This document shows, piece by piece, positions 1 through 11,041 of a DNA stretch of 64,000 nt. The position numbers were made by a program, and so were the translations under genes. Under the pieces are notes generated by a model. The model saw only the letters and a list, made by a program, of their open reading frames with translations. It had not been told where the DNA came from and made no database searches. Position 1 is the first letter of the stretch. Each line of letters starts with the position of its first letter. The stretch comes from Phallus indusiatus. Its lineage: Eukaryota > Basidiomycota > Agaricomycetes > Phallales > Phallaceae. Location of the stretch: assembly GCA_027605045.1 (NCBI GenBank), contig JAQFWX010000008.1, positions 1,798,001-1,862,000 on the forward strand. Direction: 5' to 3'.

Positions 1-371
1 TTAACATGACTGTTCATCATCATGGCACCAGCGTTGGCCACTTTCAGCATCTCCATCGCGCTTTTGGTATCATCTTTAACTGAAAACTGTCCACGAAAAA
101 ATAGAAATGGAGCTTACTCGTTGCTTGTGTTCCTCCGCGAAAGTCGTTTGACATTTTCTTCCAACGCTCGAATCGTTATATCGAGATTGTTTTCTTCAGG
201 CGTATGAATTTCGTTTTGTTCACCCTCAATGATCTCCCCGTGAAGCTTGGCTAGTTGATCTTGTGGAACGTTACTCAATCGATACCTGGCTTCCGTCATA
301 GCGTTGACAAGATCGGAAAGACGTTTTGCAAGTTCCTCGACCGTCTCTCTGTCGGTTTTGGAAAGCGACAT
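1..371 (-). CDS. Family A copy 1 (partial, unknown function)
   Basis: This is the 5' part of a three-exon gene that runs off the left edge of the window. Exon 1 is 371-118 and begins with an ATG. It encodes an acidic, probably helical segment ending in NTSNE, and its last codon is split by a GTAAG donor exactly as in the other copies. Exon 2 starts near base 60 after AAAG and encodes AMEMLKVANAGAMMMNSH, matching the second exon of the neighbours. Exon 3 lies outside the window. I do not recognise the family: there is no signal peptide, membrane segment or known motif. It is the most downstream copy in a head-to-tail minus-strand array, and the array probably continues beyond the window. Confidence 0.7.
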
Positions 372-639
372 GAGTGCAAGATAGATAAACGCGTCTGATC
401 TTCCGACGTGACCCTTATTCGGGGTTTAAAATATGAAAGAACGAAATTACGTGTGTTGACAAGTCCTTAGTCCATTTTCACTGTTTCAAAGTGCCCACCA
501 CGACCAGTGACAGTCAGAAAGGATATCTTCAGTCTTATATACTACATATACTGTTGCCAAGGGAAAAAATACATTAAATCATGTAAAATAGCATTCGAAA
601 TTGTGGGAGAAACTATAGGTTCTTGTTGCGGGATCATGT

Positions 640-1563
640 TCATTGAGGCTTCGACCGCGGCATCATGGTAGTCCACAAACCCCGTGCAGACCTTTCTTCC
701 AAATCTTCTGATGCCATTTGCTCAATGTGTGCAGTCCGTTCCCAGCGCAATTCATAAACAGTTCCATTCATAGTACGTTTAAAGCTCACTACTTCGAACG
801 CAGTATAGTCTTGATCGTTTTGGTCATGAGGAGGATCTGCAACAAAAAAGATCCTGCTGAATAGATACTCGTCATCCAACTTTTTGAATTGATCGAAGGT
901 GATTTCTCGCCATTTCGTGGGGTCTCGAAGGGCGTCTGGAGGATTAAAGTAATTGTGATTATCCCTTTGAGGTTGGAAAAAACCAATAGGTTCTGCTGAG
1001 ACGTGATTCCCTATCTTAACGCGTCCATCAGGTAAAAGCAGGCCCATTCTGTCCAATCTTTTGGCCATGGCTGTGTGGCTAGATATAAAATATAAAATGG
1101 TTGAAGTTAGTTATCAGTTACAGTCGTAGAAACAAAAGGACGACGCGTACTGTATCTCTGTCATCCTTATAGTTGCAGCTTTGGCCAATCGCGGATAGTT
1201 ATATTTCAATGGAGGAACCATAAGTCCGGCGGCGGAATTGGCTATTTTCATCATTTCCATTATTCTTATAAATGGTAAACATAAGTGAAGTTCAACGTTG
1301 AGAATCAAAACTTACTCTCTAGGTGTGTTTTTTCCCCTATATTCTTGTAACTTGACCTCGAGGCCTTGAATAAATGTTTCGAGATCATTCAGCCCGGGGG
1401 GTATAATTGGATCTTTTTCTATCTCCTTATAGAGCCTCGTCAATTCCTCTCGAGGAACACCTTTTAACTTGTCATCACCTTCTGCCAGTGCTATCCTAAA
1501 ATCGGCATAGCGCTGCGCAAGTATCTCGATTTGTTCTTTTTCTGCATTCGAAAACTGTGGCAT
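640..1563 (-). CDS. Family A copy 2 (three exons, 266 aa, unknown function)
   Basis: The model is exon 1 1563-1316, exon 2 1264-1151 (114 nt) and exon 3 1078-640. The phases agree and give 266 residues. Residues 1-82 form a charged, probably helical region starting MPQFSNAEKEQIEILAQRYA. The second exon encodes IMEMMKIANSAAG and ends in the family hallmark RMTEI. Exon 3 carries LLLPDGRVKIGNHVSAEPIG, then a WREITFDQFKKL block, an LFSRIFFVADPP block and YELRWERTAH near the C terminus. No catalytic motif, signal peptide or membrane segment is visible. It sits in the tandem array, about 215 nt upstream of copy 3's stop. The ATG was chosen because all copies start at the equivalent place. The function is unknown; the coding call itself is strong because four paralogs keep the frame and introns. 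Confidence 0.75.
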
Positions 1564-1777
1564 AACTTGAACAGTGTGCACGACGCGGTGACAGAAAGAA
1601 CGCCGAATTTCGCTTAATTTTTTTGTTTGTGCACATGTTCGGAGATTTAAACTTTTGCGCCACATTCCAAAAGATGCGTTTTATTATGGACACGAGAGCA
1701 GTGAATTGCTGTCATTAGAAGCAGATAAACAAATAGCATGTAAAATTGCACTTGAGAAGATCAAACGTTGGCATATT

Positions 1778-2686
1778 TTATGCTGATTTTGGTTTCGGTG
1801 TCATCCACAAACCCAGCTCAGCTCGTTCTTTTAGCTCGGCTGGTATCATTTCTATTTCGTGAGATGTTCCCTCCCACCGTATATCATATTTATTCCCATT
1901 AGCAGTACGCTTGAAGCTCAATACTTCGAAAGCGGAAAAGCTTGAGTCATCTGGAGAATCTGCAACGTAAAAAATGTTATTAAACAGATCTTCATCGTTT
2001 GCCGCCTCAAATGTATTGAATGAAATTTGCTTCCACTTCGAGCGGTTTCTGTTGGCATCAGGAGAATCGAAAAGGGTGGGATCTTTGCCATAGGGCTGGA
2101 AATTTCCAATAGGATTGAGAGAGACATTGTCGCCGATTTTGACGCGGCCATCGGGTAGCAGAATGCCCATTGATTCCCATCTTCGTCTATAGGCAGTATG
2201 ACTGAATATAGTATTTATATATATATATATATATCAGTTGTGGGAGGTCAGGATGGTACACGTACTGTATTTCTGTCATTCTAACACGTGCAGCTGAAGC
2301 TAATCGGGGATAGTTGTACCTCATATGATTATTCATCATCATAGCACCAGAATTAGCTGCTTTCATCATCCTCATCGCACTAACGTTTGGTTCATTTTTT
2401 TCTATCGTTTGCACAGAAAGAAAACGTACTGTTCATGTGTATTTCCCTGCCTGAATTCATCAACCTTGTTCTCCATACGCACTGTGAATTCTTCAAGGTC
2501 GGCTAAGTCGGGGAGTATCATTTGACCGTCGTCATCTGCCATAACCTTCTTATAGAGTTCTGAAAAGGCTTCTGGGCTCATTCCTGTCAACCTGTCACTA
2601 CCTTCAGTCATGGCATAGATGAGAGCAGCATGACGGTTCGCGAATCTCTCGACTAGTTCCTTTTCCTCCCTTGAAAGCCGTGGCAT
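1778..2686 (-). CDS. Family A copy 3 (three exons, 264 aa, unknown function)
   Basis: Exon 1 is 2686-2430, exon 2 2379-2266 (again 114 nt) and exon 3 2201-1778, giving 264 residues. It begins MPRLSREEKELVERFANRHA. Exon 2 is methionine-rich (AMRMMKAANSGAMMMNNHMR) and ends RMTEI. The exon 3 junction restores HHTAYRRRWESMGILLPDGR. The exon 3 core is FNTFEAANDEDLFNNIFYVA, followed by KYDIRWEGTSHE. Compared with copies 2, 4 and 6 it is more divergent around residues 150-175, where the PQRDNPNYFNPPDALRD-type segment is altered. An alternating TA tract (about 2213-2234) lies inside intron 2. No function can be assigned from sequence. Confidence 0.75.
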
Positions 2687-3092
2687 GAAGGTAGGATAAA
2701 CTCGGACACGTTTGTTTTGCTACTTCTTTCGGAGATCAAATAAAGTAAAGGCGAAAAACACGACCACACCGACGAAAGGATATGCGATGAGCAAAAAAAA
2801 AAGGACTTTATATAGCGTTATTCAGTACGATGGACGAAGTTTATTTGTAACGAAGACAAGGAAAGTAACCAGGAAGAAACAGGACAAAACGCGTGTACGC
2901 GTCGACGTCGGACGCACGGAAGCAAAATATTGTGACGGCTCGGTACGGCTGCCTCAGTCAAAGTAAATTTTAAGGATTTCAAAGATACTGACACAAGTAT
3001 ATTTTGATTTAGAAAAAAATCGTTTTCAGAATGACACAGGACACAGATAGCAAAAAGAATTGTGAAAACCACACGGTATTGATTGTTACATA

Positions 3093-4023
3093 TTATACGC
3101 GCGCGGGCCCTGGAGGTTTCGGGGAAGTCCACAAGCCCGCTTCGGCTAACTCTTCTAATTCATCGGATATCGTTTCCGTCGTATAAGATGTTTCTTCCCA
3201 GCGTATCTCATAGACAGTTCCGCTCGCGGTATATTTACAGCTTACTAGTTCGAACGCGGTGTAGTCCTGTCCGTTCGAAGAAGAGTCTTCAACGAAAAAA
3301 ATATTGTTGAATAGATAACTATTATCCGCGTTCTTGAATTCGTCGAATGTGATTCTACGCCACTTCGCAGGGTCTCGAAAATCATCGGGAGGATTAAAAT
3401 AATTGGGATATTCCCTTTGAGGCCGGAAATAACCAATAGGTTCTGCTGAGACCTGGTCCCCCATTTTAACGCGTCCGTCAGGTAAAAGAAGGCCCATTCT
3501 ATCCAATCTTTGAGCATAGGCTGTATGACTGAATATCAGATATAATTACTCAGATATTACCGACCGTTGCAGATATAAAAGGGTTGTTTACTTACTGTAT
3601 TTCTGTCATTCTTTCATTGACAGCTTTGACTAATCGCGGATGGTTATACTTCATATGGTTATTCATCACTACGACCCCGGCATTAGCTACTTTTATCATT
3701 TCCATCAAGCTTCATGGATCATGTAAGTTCAGTCCACTTCCGTTGAATAAATAACAAACTCACTCTCTAGGTGTGTCTTTCTCACGATGCTCCTCGACTT
3801 TTTTCTCCAGGCTCTCAATGAATTCTCCAAGATGACTCAACTCCTCAGGACTTTCAATGCAAGGGCCTTCCATGATGATCTCCTTATGAAGTTTAAGCAC
3901 GTCCTTTTGAGACATCCGATCTCTCAGCTTGTCATCGCCTTCTGTCATTGCTAAGAGGAAGGCGGCCTGACGGCGTGCAAAATCTTCGACTTGCTCTTTT
4001 TCTACTCTCGAAAGTCGTGGCAT
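3093..4023 (-). CDS. Family A copy 4 (three exons, 269 aa, unknown function)
   Basis: Exon 1 is 4023-3764, exon 2 3709-3596 (114 nt) and exon 3 3528-3093, giving 269 residues. The N terminus is MPRLSRVEKEQVEDFARRQA. Exon 2 reads LMEMIKVANAGVVVMNNHMK and ends ERMTEI. Exon 3 has GLLLPDGRVKMGDQVSAEPI, FDEFKNADNSYLFNNIFFVE and YEIRWEETSY, and ends near PKPPGPARV. It is clearly paralogous over its whole length to copies 2, 3 and 6. The exon 1 ATG is preceded by about 340 nt of noncoding sequence separating it from the decayed copy 5. No domain is recognised. Confidence 0.75.
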
Positions 4024-4369
4024 GGATGAATCGATGATGACTGCAAAAGTGCAGGCGGAGATTAAATGAGAACTCGCGGTAGCTCGCGGCTACATCGGGG
4101 ACAATGCACGAGGCCTGGCTGGGCGCGTACGTGTAAACTTCCAGCCCCAAATGTTGACTCGTGGAAATTTGTTTCGGAGTTAGGCCCTCGAATCCGGATG
4201 CCATTCAACGCATTCGATGTCTGTGTATTATAAAAAGTCGAACGTACATTTCAATTCAAGGATGTGGAATTCTTATGGCGCCAGCCTATAGCTAGCAATA
4301 ACAATTAAGATCTGCGTTTCAAATGACTCAAATCTTAAATACACTTCCAACTTGGTGACACTCACAATC

Positions 4370-5130
4370 CACGCTCAGCAAGCTGCTTCAGCTTTCCGAC
4401 CGCAACATTTATCGCACGAGACATAATTCTTTCCCAGCGCAATTCACGAACTTCTGTCCCATCGCGTGAATCTCTACGGCCCGTTACATCGAATGCAGTA
4501 AGACCCTTGGTGTTATTGAGATCATTAATAAGGAGAATGTTGTTGAATAGATTTTTCCTATTTAATCTCTCAAATTCGTCAAGAGAAATTAGTTGACGGG
4601 AGAATCAAGCAGCCTCAGAAGGTTGGGAATGGTTGAAAATTTCGCCATTTGGCCAACTCTATAGTAGTCAGAAATAGGGTCGGTGATGTGATTTCCTGCT
4701 CTGACCTGTCCATCCGGTAAAATACTATCATCTTCCTTTATTCTTATTTTAAAGTATACAGAGCTACAAAAAAAGTCGCGAAAGCGAAAACTACACATTA
4801 CTGGAGGTCCGTTGTCCTGATTCTGACGCCCTTGGCTAAGCGTGAATAGTTGAATCTAACGTGAACATGGCTATTCATCGATCATCGACATCAACATACC
4901 TACTCTTCAAAGGAGCTCGAGGCTATTCCTGTACTTTCTGAATTCCTTGGTGTAGAAAATCGTCGGACGTCTTCTGTCAACACGTGAATTGTCGTATTCA
5001 AATCCGGAAGGGGTATTTGGTTATGGTCGCCTTCAATGAGTCGATATCTAGCTTCCGCCATAGATATGATGAAAAACCAGCGTGAAACTGCTGGAGCTCT
5101 TGGACCGTGTCTTTCTCGTCCTTGGAAATG
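4370..5130 (-). pseudogene. Family A copy 5, decayed
   Basis: All three parts of a family A gene can be traced, but no continuous frame exists. Exon 1 remains as SKDEKDTVQELQQFHAGF near 5100-5160, and the reading frame is lost soon after. Exon 2 remains as VRFNYSRLAKGVRIRTTDLQ near 4800-4870, preceded by an in-frame stop. Exon 3 is split by a one-base shift near 4600: ILPDGQVRAGNHITDPISDY is in one frame, and the next part (LDEFERLNRKNLFNNILLI, then REVRELRW-like sequence ending LAERGL) is in another. The usual GLW tryptophan is replaced by a stop codon. The order and spacing match the intact copies, so this is an old tandem duplicate that has lost function. Confidence 0.65.
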
Positions 5131-5556
5131 GCATGAGTTTGAAGAACGGTCAAATGATATAGAAAAAGGTGTTTACGTAAAATCAAAGCAAACACGATTC
5201 GGCGAACGGTATTTGGCCCGGCCACGGTTTTCTTACAAAGAAAAAAGTTCCACATGTTCTATTCTTTGTCGCGTGGCGTGCAGGGCCCATCGGCAGTCGA
5301 AAAAGTATTGGATCCAACAAAAGCTGAAGATTGACCATGACATTACATGACAGGATGCTTCGCGGTCTACTTGTAGGCCCCTCATTTAACCCGAAAAGGA
5401 ATCAGTCAAAAAGGCAGATATATTTCTCTTGTTATAGTGACAGTAAAAAATTGTTAACAAACCGGTACAGATAACATGTAAGTAGCATGTATTAAGAATT
5501 GCGCCTGAAACTATAAAGCATCTGAGGCTTGTACATTGATTGTGGCATTATGTTCA

Positions 5557-6467
5557 TCAAGGCTTCGGTACGACCCATAAATACGGCGTGGACCTGTCTT
5601 CCAAATCATCCGACGCAATTTGCTCCGTGTGAGCTGTACCCTCCCAGCGCACCTCATAGACGATTCCCTGAGGACTGTGTTTAAAGCTCGCCAACTCGAA
5701 CGCTGTATAGTCCTGGCGATTTTGTCCTTGGGGAGGGTCGGCTACAAAAAAAATGTGACCGAATAGATGTTCATCAGTCGCCTTCTTGAACTCTTTGAAA
5801 GTCATTCTGCGCCACTTAGTGGAGTCTCGAAGGGCGTCTGGAGGATTAAAGTAATTGGGATTATCCCTTTGAGGTTGGAAAAAACCAACAGGTTCGGCTG
5901 AAACGTGATTCCCTATCTTTAGACGACCGTCAGGTAGAAGTAGGCCCAGTCTGTCCAATCTTTTGGTGTTGGCTGTGTGACTGGATATAAAACGGCCATG
6001 TTATCAGCCATTGTCATAGAAACCCAAAGAACGGTGCGCACTGTATTTCTGTCATCCTTATAGTGACAGCTTGAGCCAGTCGCGGATAGTCCTCCTTCAT
6101 ATAATCAAGCATAAGTCCGCCGGCAGCATTAGCTAAATTCATCATTTGCATTATACTTTATAAATCATACACATAAGTTAAAGTTAACTCCAAACGTTGA
6201 AGACCAAACTTACTCTCTGGGTGTATTTCTTTCCCGACATTCTTTGATTTGAACCTCCAGGCCTTCAATAAATGTATCGAGATTATCCAGCTCGGATGGT
6301 TCAATTGGATTTTTTTCTATCTCCTTATAGAGCCTCAACAGCTCCTCTCGAGGAACCTTTTTCAACCTCAACATGTCATCGCCCTCCGTCAATGCAAATA
6401 TAAAGTCAGCATAGCGCTGTGCAAATATCTCAACTTGATTTTTCTCCACGCTTGTAAGTTGTGGCAT
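5557..6467 (-). CDS. Family A copy 6 (three exons, 263 aa, unknown function)
   Basis: Exon 1 is 6467-6214, exon 2 6155-6042 (114 nt) and exon 3 5980-5557, giving 263 residues. It begins MPQLTSVEKNQVEIFAQRYA, has IMQMMNLANAAGGLMLDYMK in exon 2, and GLLLPDGRLKIGNHVSAEPV plus FKEFKKATDEHLFGHIFFVA in exon 3. It is closest to copy 2, sharing AEP(I/V)GFFQPQRDN and FNPPDALRD. The ATG at 6467 matches the other copies, but the frame stays open upstream to 6893 through an F-box-like segment, so a longer fused product cannot be excluded. The function is unknown. Confidence 0.75.
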
Positions 6468-6893
6468 GATGGAAGAAGAAAGCGTTTTGTTTTGACATTG
6501 TTTGCGAAGGTTAAATAACGTTTGGTGAAATGCAAACGCCGAACGGTATGTGGGAATGATTATGTTCTGGAATAACTTGCATATCGAAGCAGCATGTAAT
6601 ACATCTGGTGGTGTTTCTAGATATAAAAAAACATGTTCTATTAGTTCTATAGGTAAATCGCGAAATATGAGCGTTTTTAGGTTTTTAGAACAGGAAAAGC
6701 GAAAGTAACAAATTTTCAAGCGCCGATTCCCAATTGGCGCGGGTCCAACGCGGGTCACAAAAAAATAGACTCTGATCTGTTTATCTTCGGCGATCATTTT
6801 CCGCCCGGTAACTAAACGGAAACCTGGATTCGTATTAAGGGTTTGTATTGCAGAGGAAGCGGAAGTTCTGTCGTGACCACTGCGAGGGTTCAA
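6468..6893 (-). pseudogene. F-box remnant fused in frame to family A copy 6
   Basis: The open frame directly upstream of family A copy 6 encodes an F-box-like stretch, FRDLPIELIEHVFLYLETPP, followed by VLHAASICKLFQNIIIPTY (about 6545-6680). This resembles the N terminus of the F-box gene at 14252 (LLDLPVETLEHVFLFLQ, then LLHVALSCKRFYGMII). The leucine-rich part that normally follows an F-box is missing; after about 70 residues the frame runs straight into the family A start. There is no ATG immediately before the F-box, although in-frame ATGs exist further upstream. It is most likely a truncated F-box gene left by a rearrangement that put the two frames together. Confidence 0.45.
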
Positions 6894-7122
6894 GCGGTTT
6901 CAAGCTGAATATCAAAATAATTAAAAACAGGAGAATCACCACGTTGTCGACAATAAAAACTGCGTGAACCGTAATTTCACCGCCGTCCAGCTTTAATATT
7001 CCCGCTATCATCCAATCGCAACCCGTCGTTGCCACTTCCTACCAATAGGGGTTTTTGACACGCTATTGGTAAAGGCAACCCATACCAAACACGATGGTTG
7101 CTCCTTTTCCTATCCCACCTTG

Positions 7123-9160
7123 ATGTCTCCAGAGAACGAACCGCTCATAGTTGAGACAACGAGGCCCGGGAGTAGTGTTGAGGCTGAAGTCCATGAAGCT
7201 ACAGATGTATATGATCGGTTCTCAGAATCAAAGAAACGGCTGATATTCGCTCTTATATTGTGGACATCTGTGCTTTCTCGTGTGTATTTTGCTGATTTAC
7301 ATATCGCCGGACTTGAACATTACTGATTCAACTTGGATGATAAAAGCTTTTGTATCGGGAGCCTTTGCGTCTGGATTCCTTGACATCGCGAGAGATTTGA
7401 AGCTCAGCGCCACCTCTCTAAAGTATTATTTACTGTTAATTCTTATCTTCAGAAACACTTTGACCCGTACTCTCATAGCTACGTTCTCGGTTCTTTCATT
7501 CTGATCAAAGCAGTAGGGAGTCTATTGTGGGGAGCTTACGCAACTTTCTGTAAGTAACTAGACAACCTTGCCAATCATTCCAATTTTACGAATTTGCTAG
7601 ACGGTCGCCGATTCGTTTTTATCACATCTCTACCTTTTGTTTGCTTGGGTTGTCTAGGAGCAGCATTTTCACGAACAATGCCGGAATTATTCTTTTCCCG
7701 CGTCTTGCAAGCTATTGGTGTTTCTAGTATATCGAGCACGAGTATAGCTATTATCTCCGATATCTATAGATCGGAGCACAGAGGAACAGCTGTTGGAATT
7801 CTGTGTGGTGTTTGTACTTTTATAATTTGCCATTCGACGTACCCTTAACGCGTTTATCAGAATCCCATCCCGGTTCTTGCACCTTTCCTCAGTGGGATTG
7901 TAATTTCATACTTCTCATGGCGGATAATGCATGTCGTTTTGTTTTTAATGTCTTGTTTGAGTTTACTTCTCTCCATAATTATGCTCCCCGAGACAAGCCA
8001 TCCGGGTTCAAGAGGAATCGAAAACCTGTCAGAAGACCTTTCGTCCAATAAGCCTACCAAATTCCCCAAATTTGTTTGGTTGAACCCATTCAAATCTTTG
8101 TGCTTATTGCGTCTGCCGGTTGTTGGCATCTGGGTAGGGTTCTATTTCTTTATTTCTAATTCGCTTTTAAAGTCGAGATTCAGGCACTGTCTACTACTTT
8201 GGCGTATATTACAGGAATAGGTGGGCAGGATCTCGATAATCACAACGAATTTGGGTTAAACCTCTAGCAGCACTGTGGGACTCTATGGCCGTTACCTACG
8301 TGCGTATGCGTATGACACACCGCAGCCTTTCAGTAATAGGTGTCTGGACATTATATTCAGAATGATAGATATGAAATAGAATCTCCCATAGCCATCGGTC
8401 TTTGTTTTTTCCCTGGCGATTTCGGTGTTGTTGGTAAGTTCCACCTCTCATCAAGTCCCTTCCAAGAATACTAATCCCAGTTTACATACTTAAACGATCT
8501 CAAAAGTTGGCTCGATGATTGGTGGATATCTATCGGACAGAGCACTCATAAAGTCGGCTCGACGTCACGGCGGCGCATGGATACCTGAAGACCGACTTCA
8601 TGAAGCATTCCTCGGTTCACTTTTATTAGTATCCCCCTCCATTCTTCTCTCAGGTTTGGCTTTGGAGTATGTTAAAGGAACTCTGGGATTTGTCATAAAT
8701 CTCACTTTACTCTTTATCAACGGCTTCGGAGTAAGTTATCTACGCTGGTGTACTTCCATAACAACTTACTCTTGAGGTCTTTTACAGATCGGTGTAGTTC
8801 AAACACCCGCGTACGCGTATATGTTAGACATACAAAGAGAACGAAGTGCCGAGACTAAGGCAATTAACTTGTAAAGCCCATTTCGAAACTTTTTTTTTTT
8901 CATGAGAAAGCCTGAAATCTAACGTAATTTTAACAGCGCTTTTGAGAATTTGTTCGCAAGCATTGTGTCTGCAACCATACTACCATCTATCGACATCTTC
9001 GGTGTAGGGTGGGCGTTCTCTGGAGTAGCGGTCATTGGCTGGATTGGGTCGCTGTGAGTACCTTCCCAGTCGTTACGTTCAACCGGAGCTTTTGACAAAT
9101 GGACTTGTTAGTTTACTTCAAGTTATTATCCGGTATGGAAGCCGGCTTAAGGACGAGTGA
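7123..9160 (+). CDS. MFS transporter, DHA1-like, probably disrupted
   Basis: This is a proton-antiport-type major facilitator, presumably a plasma-membrane drug or metabolite exporter. Spliced pieces line up well with the family. They are an N-terminal tail ending SESKKRLIFALILWTSVLS, then FVSGAFASGFLDIARDLKLS, then YVLGSFILIKAVGSLLWGAY and the loop 2-3 motif YGRRFVF joined across a 51-nt intron. ISYFSWRIMHVV, LPETSHPGSRGIE, a second-half loop motif MIGGYLSDRALIKSARRHGG and the last helix VGWAFSGVAVIGWIGSL follow. The ATG at 7123 is the first that leads into this frame, and the last exon ends IIRYGSRLKDE. Between about 8160 and 8370 I could not join the exons: KSRFRHC must shift by one base to reach ALSTTLAYITG, and about 130 nt before DRYEIESPIAIGLCFFPG are unexplained. 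It may be a recent pseudogene. Confidence 0.6.
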
Positions 9161-9273
9161 TAGTTTGCGTAAATACAATATAAACCTGAGATCCGTATGC
9201 CTATCATTACATTAATGAAACGATATAAATATTCTATTGTAATAGGTATAAATATTTCAGTAATGCGTGATGT

Positions 9274-11041
9274 TCATATAGAACTTTCTTCTTTTGTCAT
9301 TTGAGTTGGTACTGACGGAATAAATCTTCCGATGAAAAATCCAAACAAAGCTATTACAGACAAAATATAGTATACAAGGTTACCACCTACCAAAACAGCG
9401 AGTGTCATTTAGGATGTCGGTTCATATCAGATATAAGACACTGACCAAGGTATTGTTTCTCAAAGGAAAGAGATAATAGAGTTCCTCCGCTTATAGGACC
9501 CAGAGCTTGGGCTACAAATGACATTGTCTGTGAAAGTCCATTGACAGCACCGAGGGCATCGGCACGAATTCCATTCGCCAAGAGTAGCGTTAGACAATCT
9601 ATTATTTTTTGTCCGGAATAAAAAGACACGGATTTTAATGAACTATGTACTTACTGGAAATCATTGACGCCAAAATGGAAAACACGAACACCAAGGGTAA
9701 TGATACCCATGGAGGTACACCACCTCTAGGTCCGGCGGTACGGTTTAAAACCCTCGTGCACGCAAAAACAGAAAATACACCGATATACCCACAAAATCCT
9801 AACTGTAACAGATTTTTGTTCCCTAATCGAGAGCGCAGAAAGGGGAAAGCAAAGATCATCAAAGAGCCTGATATAATTCCTCCCAGAGCAATAACCATCC
9901 CGATTTGAGACAATGAGAGTCCGAAACCGCCAGTTTCGACTGGTGTTGACAGTATCACTGGAAAAATTGCTCCGAATGAAGCATCAAGAAAGGTGTTAAT
10001 CATGCCCGTTGAGAGGAGGAGGATTAGTCGTCGATCAAGGAGTGATAGGATAGATGGAGGTGCTCCTTGATGCTCGAAAGAAGTTTTTGCCGAAAAAGAT
10101 TCACTTTCCTGTAAACCATATGCTTCCAAAGAAAAATCGAATTTTTCTGAGATCGGAAGAGTCTATAGAACATAATCATTGCATCGTGCGGTGGGAATGA
10201 CTCAATTTTCCTAGAACTTACTTCTTCGAAATAATGATGAATACAATGGCTGTAATTCCAACAACGACAGCATTGGGTAGAAGGAAAGGATGCGAGATCC
10301 ATAGACCAATTTCGCCGAACATGTTCGGGAACGTTTCATAAGGGGGTGAAAGCGATCCTCCTAGTAGCGAACTGTTCCCTGTATGTAAGCAAAATATACA
10401 GCGTTGAAAGTATATTATACGGTACTTGCCCTGCTGCTGCAGCAATACACCGTACGCCAGGAAGCCACGCGACCGCACGCGCGAATTCGTCCTCCGCCAA
10501 AACATCACCCATCGAGCTTCGAAGAACAGTCTCTGTTACGCTTAAAACGCCCAGGATAATTCTACTCAAAAAGATCGTATAAAATGATGTCGATAGTCCA
10601 AAGCAAAGTGCCGAGAGAGCAACGCCGGCTAAGCCTAAAAGAAATACGGGTTTTCTTCCAATTTTGTCGCTGAGTCGAGCCCATTGAAGGATGAATAGAC
10701 CTCCACTTATAGAATACGCAGCTCTCTTTATTCGCATTTCATTAGCAGATGACTATGACAGCGAAAAGATGAAGAGGACTGACGACTATGCCTACTAGAT
10801 AACCAACGTTTGCCGGGTTTCCCCGAGTTGCACCTGTCTCCTCGACGAACTAAATTCCACAATCAACGTCAGCATGGCTCACATCCAGATATGCAAATTG
10901 AGAACAAACTTCTGGTAAGTATGGTAAAGCCTGAAATATATAGATACGTTTAGTCATTGCGATAAGCATCCAGCAAACCATCCTTCGGAGAAAATCCGTA
11001 TTTTTTGACGATGAAGATGAACCTCCATCATCTTCAGCCAA
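9274..11041 (-). CDS. MFS transporter, ZIFL1/Ycr023c-like
   Basis: This is a second major facilitator, convergent with the previous one and of a different clade. It has VEETGATRGNPANVGYL before helix 2, the loop motif ARLSDKIGRKPVFLLGL, FLSRIILGVLSVTETVLRSS and MGDVLAEDEFARAVAWLPGV. The conserved loop YETFPNMFGEIGLWISHPFL follows (compare FPxxFGxxxFWxxYPYFLP in ZIF-like proteins). The C-terminal half starts near PPSILSLLDRRLILLLS, continues through ADALGAVNGLSQTMSFVAQ and LGPISGGTLLS, and ends at 9274 with PSVPTQMTKEESSI. Introns with good donors and acceptors join these parts. The start is unresolved: the frame at 11041 begins with TTG, and the dileucine-type LLAEDDGGSSSSSK tail lacks an upstream ATG, so a short first exon or an N-terminal defect is likely. 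The substrate is unknown. Confidence 0.65.

Noticed and set aside
2213..2234. Alternating TA tract as a functional element
   Set aside because: A short simple repeat inside an intron, with no further signal.
5036..5350. Plus-strand 104-residue frame
   Set aside because: It overlaps the decayed exon 1 of family A copy 5 on the other strand and has no features.
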